This document shows positions 1-5,294 of a DNA stretch of 5,963 bases, piece after piece. The stretch covers positions 1 through 5,963 of the forward strand of contig DWUQ01000137.1 in assembly GCA_019120675.1 (NCBI GenBank), in the 5' to 3' direction. Position numbers and translations under genes: made by a program. Below the pieces are notes generated by a model that had not been told where the DNA came from, did not search any database, and worked only from the letters and a program-made list of their open reading frames with translations. The first letter of the stretch is position 1; every line of letters starts with the position of its first letter. The DNA comes from Candidatus Paenalcaligenes intestinipullorum (GTDB lineage Bacteria > Pseudomonadota > Gammaproteobacteria > Burkholderiales > Burkholderiaceae_B).

Positions 1-70
1 CTGAGCACGCGGCCAACAAGCCCAGCAGCAATACGGCTGACAGACGCTTTAGAGGGAATTTCGTTTGCAT
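1..70 (-). CDS. Putative lipoprotein, 5' end only (runs off the left edge)
   Basis: On the minus strand an ATG at 70-68 opens a frame that stays open to the window edge and encodes 23 complete residues. They form a classic lipoprotein signal peptide: a basic start (MQTKFPLKR), a hydrophobic core rich in Leu (residues 13-19), then a lipobox LAAC with the cysteine at residue 22. From family knowledge, signal peptidase II would cleave before this Cys, which becomes lipidated; the residue at +2 is Ser, so the protein would normally be sorted to the outer membrane by the Lol system. An AAAGGA ribosome binding site (complement of 77-82) lies 6 bases upstream, which supports the start. The mature protein is outside the window, so no function can be given. 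It is divergent from the exported-protein gene at 344. Confidence 0.8.
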   Translation of the reverse strand, partial: MQTKFPLKRLSAVLLLGLLAACS

Positions 71-122
71 GGTGGTTCCTTTAATCTTAATGGTAAACAT
101 CGACACAAAATCTCGGAGCCTT

Positions 123-171
123 AGTATAACTGTGCTTTTACAATCAAATATAGTCTTGAAAACCAGTATAA
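123..171 (-). promoter_or_regulatory. AT-rich region with two TTATACT -10-like boxes, candidate promoter for the lipoprotein
   Basis: The minus strand carries the 7-mer TTATACT twice, at 129-123 and 171-165, both containing TATACT (5 of 6 matches to TATAAT). Use of the nearer box would give a 5' untranslated region of roughly 45 bases before the lipoprotein ATG at 70. I could not find a convincing -35 at 16-18 bases from either box: a TTGATT lies only 13 bases from the nearer one. This is therefore a weak prediction based mostly on position and base composition. Confidence 0.25.
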
Positions 172-182
172 ATTTGAAAAGC

Positions 183-202
183 TGACTACTGACTGACAGT
201 CA
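183..202. promoter_or_regulatory. TGACT repeat cluster with a small dyad, possible operator
   Basis: TGACT occurs at 183-187 and again at 190-194, and its reverse complement AGTCA is at 198-202. The last two form a perfect 5-base inverted repeat around a GAC spacer. The cluster sits in the middle of the divergent intergenic region between the lipoprotein gene (start 70, minus) and the exported-protein gene (start 344, plus). That is a usual place for a regulator binding site. The arms are short and could arise by chance, and I do not match them to a known regulator. Confidence 0.2.
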
Positions 203-343
203 CATGGCAACTAAAGGTTACGGGTTTGCCCTAACATCTTTGTTCTGTAGCCTTTTGAAGCGTGTTGCCCAATGCAGTTAACACCTCTACACAACACAAT
301 CGGCCACAATGCTCGACAGGTTTAACGATTAAGAGGTAAGTAG

Positions 344-691
344 ATGGTCAAATTTTTACGACCCGCGCAGTTTTTCTTGGCTGCGTTCGCGTGCTCGGTA
401 GCGGGCACCTCTTTTGCCGGCGGCATCAATGTGGATGTGCACTTAGGCGGTGCACCCGGAATTTTCTATCCCCCTAGCGCCCCCGTAGTGGTCGCCCCCC
501 CGCCGCCTCCACCTGTGGTGCACTACCCGTCTTATGGCAACAACTACTACGCCTACGATCACAAAGCCGCTCGCAAGCATCAAAAAGCCGTGCGCAAACA
601 TCAGCAGCGCATGCAAAAGAAACAACGCAAAGCCCACCAACGTTGGGTCAAGCAACAGCGTAAAATGTGGAAAAACTGGTACGACGATTGA
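344..691 (+). CDS. Small exported proline-rich, very basic protein of unknown function
   Basis: This 115-residue protein begins with a Sec signal peptide (basic start, hydrophobic core at about 10-20, likely cleavage after TSFA, residue 25). The mature part starts GGINVDVHLGG, followed by a proline-rich stretch with six prolines in a row (52-57), then a Tyr/Asn-rich segment (61-71). The C-terminal 44 residues (72-115) hold 16 Lys/Arg, 4 His and 8 Gln against 3 Asp, with RKHQ repeated at 77 and 84, so a long charged helix is likely. An AAGAGG ribosome binding site (331-336) lies 7 bases before the ATG. No membrane anchor, lipobox or catalytic motif is visible. I do not recognise a named family. 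Similar short exported Gly/Pro-rich proteins are common in betaproteobacteria, usually uncharacterised. A role in binding envelope polyanions (LPS, nucleic acid) or metals is only a guess. The gene is convergent with the oxidoreductase gene and shares its terminator. Confidence 0.85.
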   Translation: MVKFLRPAQFFLAAFACSVAGTSFAGGINVDVHLGGAPGIFYPPSAPVVVAPPPPPPVVHYPSYGNNYYAYDHKAARKHQKAVRKHQQRMQKKQRKAHQRWVKQQRKMWKNWYDD

Positions 692-701
692 TCAAATCGT
701 C
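683..701 (+). repeat. Hairpin spanning the stop codon of the exported-protein gene
   Basis: GACGATT (683-689) and AATCGTC (695-701) are perfect 7-base inverted arms around a 5-base loop. The TGA stop codon of the upstream gene (689-691) falls at the top of the left arm. There is no T-tract, so this is not a terminator by itself. It is the first of three hairpins in the 3' region of this transcript. Confidence 0.5.
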
Positions 702-720
702 TCACTCACTCTCAGCTCAA

Positions 721-741
721 GACCTAGGCCATGCCTAGGTC
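721..741. repeat. Perfect 9-base inverted repeat in the 3' untranslated region
   Basis: GACCTAGGC (721-729) and GCCTAGGTC (733-741) are exact reverse complements separated by CAT. In RNA this would be a tight, stable stem with a 3-base loop. Each arm contains CCTAGG, itself a palindrome. No T-run follows, so it is not an intrinsic terminator. It may stabilise the mRNA 3' end, mark the body of a 3'-derived small RNA, or be a protein binding dyad. Confidence 0.6.
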
Positions 742-754
742 AAAGCGTTAATAC

Positions 755-785
755 AAAAAGGCACTGTGTAGACAGTGCCTTTTTT
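755..785. terminator. Bidirectional intrinsic terminator
   Basis: GGCACTGT (760-767) pairs perfectly with ACAGTGCC (772-779) across a 4-base loop. The stem is flanked by five A's on the left (755-759) and six T's on the right (780-785). The hairpin plus T-run therefore works on both strands. It lies between two convergent genes: the exported-protein gene ending at 691 (plus) and the oxidoreductase gene ending at 823 (minus). It most likely ends both transcripts. Confidence 0.93.
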
Positions 786-822
786 GTGGGTTGGGTGATA
801 AATTATTCAATCTACCAACGAC

Positions 823-1842
823 TTAAAACCCTTCTAACACAATTTTGCCATGCGAGCCGTGGCTTTCCAGCAGCGCATGAGCGCGTTTCAAGTTGACCGC
901 ATTGATGGGGCCAAAGTTTTGCGCGAGGGTTGTTTTGATTTTCCCTTCGTCCACCAGTTTGGCCACATGGGCCAAAATCTCCCCTTGGCGCGCCATATCG
1001 GGGGTGCCAAATAGCGAACGGGTAAACATGGACTCCCAGTGGATGGCGATGCTTTTCCCCTTAAACAACCCGAGCTGAAACTGTGCGGGGTCGTCAATCA
1101 ACGCCATGTGCCCTTGTGGGCTTAAAAAGTGCGCAATGTCGGCCTGATGCTGATCGGTATGCGTAATGGAAAACGCAAAGCCTGGCGCGCCGATGCCAAC
1201 GGCCTCGACCTGAGGACTAAGGGGCTGGCTATGATCCAACACCCTATGTGCCCCCATCTGCTCGACCCATGCTTTGGTGGTGTCTCGAGAAGCGGTACTC
1301 AGCACGGTCAGGTCGGTGAGCTGGCGGGCCAGCTGTACGGCCATGGAACCCACGCCTCCCGCTCCGCCAATAATGACAATTGCCGATGCCGCACCAGGCA
1401 CCTGGCACTCCGCCACACGTAAACGGTCAAACAACACTTCGTAGGCGGTAATGGAGGTCAACGGTAAGGCGGCTGCCTCGATCCAGCTCAGGGAGCGTGG
1501 CTTGAGGGCAATAATCCGTGAGTCGACTAAATGGAATTGCGCGTTCGTGCCATCACGGCTGAGTGATCCTGCGTAAAACACCTCATCCCCAACCTTAAAG
1601 CCGGTGACGTCGTCACCGACCTCGACCACGACGCCTGCCGCGTCCCAACCGAGCACTTTCCACTCGCCTTCAGGAGGCTGAGCACGCATGCGCACCTTGG
1701 TATCAATGGGGTTGACCGAAATCGCTTTGACTTCGACCAGTACATCACAGCCCTTAGCAGTGGGACGGGGCAGTTCAATGTCCACCAACGCATCGTGGTG
1801 CTCAATTTCTAGGGAATGTTGATAACCAACGGCTCGCATCAT
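823..1842 (-). CDS. Zinc-independent medium-chain dehydrogenase/reductase, quinone oxidoreductase-like
   Basis: This 339-residue protein belongs to the medium-chain dehydrogenase/reductase superfamily. The N-terminal GroES-like substrate domain includes SVNPID (42-47), GWDAAGVV (65-72) and FKVGDEV (82-88). The Rossmann cofactor domain has the nucleotide loop GGAGGVGSMA (159-168). A TASR segment (183-186) at the end of the second strand suggests NADPH preference. Family annotations often say zinc-type alcohol dehydrogenase, but only two cysteines are visible (32 and 146). The catalytic-zinc motif (GHE) is replaced by GWD and the four-Cys structural lobe is absent, so it should be zinc-free. 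It probably reduces quinones, enones or carbonyls in the cytoplasm; the substrate cannot be read from sequence. The first of two adjacent ATGs is preferred because AGGAG (complement of 1850-1854) lies 7 bases upstream. It begins 27 bases after serS and is likely co-transcribed with it. Confidence 0.9.
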   Translation of the reverse strand: MMRAVGYQHSLEIEHHDALVDIELPRPTAKGCDVLVEVKAISVNPIDTKVRMRAQPPEGEWKVLGWDAAGVVVEVGDDVTGFKVGDEVFYAGSLSRDGTNAQFHLVDSRIIALKPRSLSWIEAAALPLTSITAYEVLFDRLRVAECQVPGAASAIVIIGGAGGVGSMAVQLARQLTDLTVLSTASRDTTKAWVEQMGAHRVLDHSQPLSPQVEAVGIGAPGFAFSITHTDQHQADIAHFLSPQGHMALIDDPAQFQLGLFKGKSIAIHWESMFTRSLFGTPDMARQGEILAHVAKLVDEGKIKTTLAQNFGPINAVNLKRAHALLESHGSHGKIVLEGF

Positions 1843-1869
1843 GGTCAGGCTCCTGTGGATAAGTAAGCG

Positions 1870-3192
1870 TTATTTAAGGACGGTCTGGCCCCCAAGGTAG
1901 GGTTGTAAGGCTTCGGGGACAGCGACGGAACCATCCTCTTGTTGATAATTTTCAAGTACGGCGACCAACGCACGCCCAACGGCTAGGCCAGAACCGTTCA
2001 AGGTGTGCACGTATTCGGGGCGACCTTTTTCAGGGCGGTAGCGGGCTTGTAAGCGACGCGCTTGGAAGGCCTCGCAGTTTGAAACGGAAGAAATTTCGCG
2101 CCAAGTGTTTTGTGCGGGCAACCAAACCTCTAGATCGTAGGTCTTGGCCGCAGAAAAGCCCATATCACCGGTACACAAGCTGACCACTCGATAAGGCAGC
2201 TTAAGCTTGCGCAAGATGCCTTCAGCGTGCTCGCGCATGGATTCCAGCGCTTCGTAGGAGTGGTCAGGGTGCACAATCTGCACCATTTCGACCTTATCAA
2301 ACTGGTGCTGACGAATAATGCCGCGCGTATCACGGCCACCACTGCCCGCTTCAGAACGGAAGCAGGGAGTATGGGCGGTCAATTTGATCGGCAGCTCAGC
2401 GGGGTTGAGGATCTCATCGCGCACCGAACCGGTCAGTGTAATTTCTGAAGTGGAAATGAGGTATAAGTCTTCGTGTTGCTCGTCCTCAGAATGGTCGTCG
2501 CCCCCCTTGGTAACCCAAAACATATCGGCTTTAAACTTGGGCAACTGGCCGGTACCAAATAGAGTGGAGCTGTTGACAATATAGGGGGTGTAGCACTCGG
2601 TGTAGCCATTTCTCTGAGTTTGCTCATCAAGCATAAATTGCGCTAACGCACGATGCAAACGTGCTAAATCACCACGCAACATCATAAAGCGCGAGCCTGA
2701 GAGCTTACGCGCCGATTCAAAGTCCAAACCAATACGCTCGCCTAGTGCCACGTGATCCAAAGGCTCAAAAGCCAACGGTGCCGGATCGGCTTGCGGGTCG
2801 GTGGCATCGGGTACCCAACGGCTCACTTCCACATTGTGCTCTTCGGACTCTCCAACGGGCACACTGCTGTGTGGCAGATTAGGGATTTCCGCCAACCAAC
2901 TTTGTAATTCGTGCTGAATTTCGGCCAGCTGCTGTGCCACCTCTTGCAACCGACCTGGAATCTGCTGTGACTCGGCCATCAGCTCTGAGGCGTCCTCACC
3001 CTTGGCTTTGAGCTGCCCGATCTGCTTGGATACAGCATTACGACGCGCTTGTAGGGTTTCGGTTTCCACTTGCAGGCTTTTACGCTGCTGCTCTAAGGCC
3101 TCAAAGCGTTGAGTGTCAAAGTCCAAGCCTCGTGTGGCCAAAGCGCTGACTACGGTGGGTAAATCTTTGCGTAATAGGTTGATGTCTAACAT
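1870..3192 (-). CDS. serS: Serine--tRNA ligase (seryl-tRNA synthetase)
   Basis: SerS is a cytoplasmic class II synthetase that activates serine with ATP and loads it onto tRNA-Ser, and onto tRNA-Sec where present. The 440-residue product, close to the usual 430, begins with the conserved MLDINLLRKD. Residues of about 30-100 form the long antiparallel coiled coil that grips the tRNA variable arm. The catalytic domain follows, with TSE (248-250) in the serine pocket, motif 2 starting FRSEAGSGGRDTRG (278-291) and motif 3 LNGSGLAVGRAL (398-409). All expected core motifs are present. An acidic insert (230-241, seven of twelve residues Asp or Glu) precedes the TSE strand. The frame is open 30 codons further upstream to an ATG at 3282, but that extension (Cys/Arg-rich) has no family counterpart, so 3192 is chosen. 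No good Shine-Dalgarno precedes this ATG. It lies downstream of rarA and 27 bases before the oxidoreductase gene. Confidence 0.98.
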   Translation of the reverse strand: MLDINLLRKDLPTVVSALATRGLDFDTQRFEALEQQRKSLQVETETLQARRNAVSKQIGQLKAKGEDASELMAESQQIPGRLQEVAQQLAEIQHELQSWLAEIPNLPHSSVPVGESEEHNVEVSRWVPDATDPQADPAPLAFEPLDHVALGERIGLDFESARKLSGSRFMMLRGDLARLHRALAQFMLDEQTQRNGYTECYTPYIVNSSTLFGTGQLPKFKADMFWVTKGGDDHSEDEQHEDLYLISTSEITLTGSVRDEILNPAELPIKLTAHTPCFRSEAGSGGRDTRGIIRQHQFDKVEMVQIVHPDHSYEALESMREHAEGILRKLKLPYRVVSLCTGDMGFSAAKTYDLEVWLPAQNTWREISSVSNCEAFQARRLQARYRPEKGRPEYVHTLNGSGLAVGRALVAVLENYQQEDGSVAVPEALQPYLGGQTVLK

Positions 3193-3210
3193 AAACGTTG
3201 AGGGTGCGAT

Positions 3211-3262
3211 AAGAAAACAAAAGCCAAGAAGCCGACAGCAACGCTCGCTGATGCAGCGGCTT
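3211..3262 (-). promoter_or_regulatory. Hairpin and U-rich tract in the serS leader, possible attenuator
   Basis: In the direction of serS transcription, AAGCCG (3262-3257) can pair with CGGCTT (3234-3229). An inner CAGC/GCTG stem (3250-3247 with 3239-3236) is also possible. A second GGCTT (3225-3221) could compete for the same left arm and is followed directly by TTGTTTTCTT (3220-3211), a broken U-rich run. This resembles an imperfect intrinsic terminator about 20 bases before the serS ATG. It could be an attenuator or simply a structured leader. The call rests on eye-found pairing only. Confidence 0.3.
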
Positions 3263-3300
3263 GCAAACCTACGGTGGTGCACTGGCCGACATAAATAGAG

Positions 3301-3329
3301 ATTGTAACGAACTTAGCGCTTTTTATCGC
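3301..3329 (-). promoter_or_regulatory. Candidate sigma-70 promoter for serS
   Basis: On the minus strand TACAAT (complement of 3301-3306) matches the -10 consensus at 5 of 6 positions. At 17 bases spacing the -35 would be GCGATA (complement of 3324-3329), matching TTGACA at only 3 positions and lying inside the end of rarA. It would start transcription near 3294 and give a leader of about 100 bases before serS. The position after rarA is sensible, but the -35 is weak. Confidence 0.35.
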
Positions 3330-4656
3330 GGTGTGCGCGATCTAATTCGGCTAGGCTGGCCAGTTTTTCACCAATGCGCTGTTCGAGGCCCCGATCGGTT
3401 GGACGATAAAAGGTCGCCCGCATCCCATCAGGAAAGTAGTGTTCGCCTGCGGCGTAAGCATTGGGCTCGTCGTGCGCATAACGATACGCTTTACCGTGAC
3501 CGAGCTCCTTCATGAGCTTGGTGGGCGCATTGCGTAAATGAATGGGCACCGGCGCACTGCCTTGCTCAGCCACAAAACGTCGCGCTTGGTTGTAGGCTTG
3601 GTACCCCGCATTGCTTTTGGGCGCAGCCGCCAAATACAGTACCGCTTGGGCTAAGGCCAACTCGCCTTCGGGGGAACCAAGCCGCTCATAGGTGGCTGCC
3701 GCATCGTTGGCGATTTGCATGGCACGGGGGTCGGCCAAGCCGATGTCCTCCCAAGCAATGCGCACAATCCGTCGTGACAAATACTTGGCATCGGCCCCAC
3801 CATCCAACATGCGGCATAGCCAATACAGTGACGCATCGGGATCGGAGCCACGTACGGATTTATGCAAGGCACTGATTTGATCGTAAAAAGCATCCCCGCC
3901 CTTATCGAAACGACGTAAATTTTGCGATAAGGCGTGGGCCAACCAGTCCAAATCCACCTCGGTTCGGCCCGCTGCGCGGGTCGCTTCACAAACAATTTCG
4001 ATGGCGTTCAGTAAGCTACGGGCATCCCCATCTGCCCATTGGCATAAACGCTCACGTGCTTCAGGCTCAAAGCTGAGCACCTCAGTAGGCGACACATCCG
4101 TATTCATCAGGGTGAGTGCACGCTCAAACAAGGGCAACAGCTCATCCACCGTGAGCGGGTGCAACACATAGACCCGCGCGCGGGACAACAGCGCCGAATT
4201 GACTTCAAAGGAAGGGTTTTCCGTGGTGGCACCGATAAAGGTAAATAGACCGCTTTCTACATAGGGCAGAAACGCGTCTTGCTGGGCTTTGTTGAAGCGG
4301 TGCACCTCATCGACAAACAAAATGGTGCGCCGACCTTGCCCTTGGGCCACTTGCGCACGGGTGACCGCTTCACGTATGTCCTTAACGCCACCGAGCACGG
4401 CCGAAATCGCAATAAACTGCGCATCAAAGCCCTCGGCCATCATACGGGCCAAAGTGGTTTTGCCCACGCCTGGCGGCCCCCAAAAGATCATCGAATGAGG
4501 GCGGCCCGACTCAAAGGCCACGCGTAACGGTTTGCCTGGGCCGATGAGGTTTTGTTGACCAACCACCTCGTCGAGATTGCGTGGACGCAAGCGCTCCGCC
4601 AATGGCGCGTACACGGCCCCTACATTAGGATTCGAAAAAAGATCGGCGTCAGACAT
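3313..4656 (-). CDS. rarA: Replication-associated recombination protein A (AAA+ ATPase, MgsA/RarA)
   Basis: RarA (MgsA; Mgs1/WRNIP1 in eukaryotes) is a clamp-loader-like AAA+ ATPase that acts at stalled replication forks, separating DNA ends and working with single-strand binding protein. The 447-residue product matches the usual family length. Visible features are the N-terminal PLAERLRPRNLDEVVGQ (18-34), Walker A GPPGVGKTT (60-68), Walker B ILFVDEVH (112-119), sensor 1 GATTENPS (142-149), an arginine-finger region LLSRAR (156-161) and sensor 2 around DGDARSLLNA (209-218). The C-terminal MgsA part is marked by SDPDASLYWLCRML (271-284) and the WEDIG motif (302-306), and drives tetramer formation in the family. 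The ATG lies 11 bases after the lolA stop, with an AAGG Shine-Dalgarno (complement of 4666-4669) touching that stop codon. Expression is therefore probably coupled to lolA. No defect is seen. Confidence 0.97.
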   Translation of the reverse strand: MSDADLFSNPNVGAVYAPLAERLRPRNLDEVVGQQNLIGPGKPLRVAFESGRPHSMIFWGPPGVGKTTLARMMAEGFDAQFIAISAVLGGVKDIREAVTRAQVAQGQGRRTILFVDEVHRFNKAQQDAFLPYVESGLFTFIGATTENPSFEVNSALLSRARVYVLHPLTVDELLPLFERALTLMNTDVSPTEVLSFEPEARERLCQWADGDARSLLNAIEIVCEATRAAGRTEVDLDWLAHALSQNLRRFDKGGDAFYDQISALHKSVRGSDPDASLYWLCRMLDGGADAKYLSRRIVRIAWEDIGLADPRAMQIANDAAATYERLGSPEGELALAQAVLYLAAAPKSNAGYQAYNQARRFVAEQGSAPVPIHLRNAPTKLMKELGHGKAYRYAHDEPNAYAAGEHYFPDGMRATFYRPTDRGLEQRIGEKLASLAELDRAHRDKKR

Positions 4657-4667
4657 GACTGCTAACC

Positions 4668-5294
4668 TTAGTGCATATCCACTAAATCCACGCCCTCTGG
4701 CGCGTCGAACACAAAGCTGTTCGCTGGTAACTGCGGCTGAGTATTGAGTTCGGACAGCTGAATGCGTGTGGTATGACCAAAAGAGTCCAGAATGCGCAGC
4801 TCGACTGGCCGCTGATTACGGAACCCGATATCCACATAATTAAAGCCGGCTTCTTGGCCCTTAGGCGTGGCTCGCAACCAGTCCACCTGAGCTTCGCTGG
4901 GGCGATTGCTCAGCTGGAAGTGCTCCTCGAGCTTGCCAGAACCAAATAAAATGGCGGCAGGGGACGCCCCTACCGCGTCGTCAATAGGCCGCTTGGTGGC
5001 CTGTAATAAATCAGGGTCGTATTGATACACCGCTTGGCCATCGGCCACAATCAGCTGCTCATAAGGCTGCTGCACTGCCCAGCGAAATTTGCCGGGACGT
5101 TGAAAGGCGAAGTCACCGCTTTGCTTGGGCTGGGCCTGGCCGCTTTCATCGGTGGTTTGTTGTTCAAATTGGCCGCTGGCGGCATCCACCTTAGCGACAA
5201 AACCTTTAAGTTGGCTCAACGCATCCGCGGCAAGGCTAACCGTACTAAACGAGACCAGCGCGGTCGCAACAAACAGTGTTTTAAGCTTCTTCAT
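4668..5294 (-). CDS. lolA: Outer-membrane lipoprotein carrier protein LolA
   Basis: LolA is the periplasmic chaperone that takes lipoproteins released by LolCDE at the inner membrane and delivers them to LolB at the outer membrane. The 208-residue precursor (E. coli about 203) has a Sec signal peptide ending at SLA (residues 1-22), so the mature protein begins ADALSQLKGF. Family hallmarks follow in order: SGDFAFQRPGKFRW (59-72), the IVADG strand (82-86), YDPDL (92-96) and SPAAILFG (111-118), which together build the half-barrel that holds acyl chains. The frame is open 70 codons upstream, but the start at 5294 is chosen because it begins the signal peptide and has an AGGAGG site 5 bases away. 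The gene overlaps the 3' end of ftsK by 14 bases and is followed 11 bases later by rarA, as in many proteobacteria. Confidence 0.97.
   Translation of the reverse strand: MKKLKTLFVATALVSFSTVSLAADALSQLKGFVAKVDAASGQFEQQTTDESGQAQPKQSGDFAFQRPGKFRWAVQQPYEQLIVADGQAVYQYDPDLLQATKRPIDDAVGASPAAILFGSGKLEEHFQLSNRPSEAQVDWLRATPKGQEAGFNYVDIGFRNQRPVELRILDSFGHTTRIQLSELNTQPQLPANSFVFDAPEGVDLVDMH

Noticed and set aside
204..281. A 25-codon open frame on the plus strand (MATKGYGF...) in the divergent intergenic region
   Set aside because: There is no Shine-Dalgarno before its ATG, it is short, and nothing suggests that it is translated.
261..310. A promoter for the exported-protein gene using TTAACA (278-283) and CACAAT (295-300 or 305-310)
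   Set aside because: The spacings are 11 and 21 bases, outside the sigma-70 range, so no promoter is called.
534..896. A 120-codon plus-strand frame overlapping the exported-protein gene and its terminator
   Set aside because: It lies out of frame within a gene that has a signal peptide and ribosome site, and it runs straight through the terminator and into the end of the opposite gene.
3193..3282. N-terminal extension of SerS by 30 residues from the ATG at 3282
   Set aside because: SerS proteins begin at MLD(I/P)..., the extension is Cys/Arg-rich with no family match, and it would be encoded by the leader region.
3651..3995. A 114-codon minus-strand frame inside rarA
   Set aside because: It is a shadow in another frame of a fully conserved RarA coding region.
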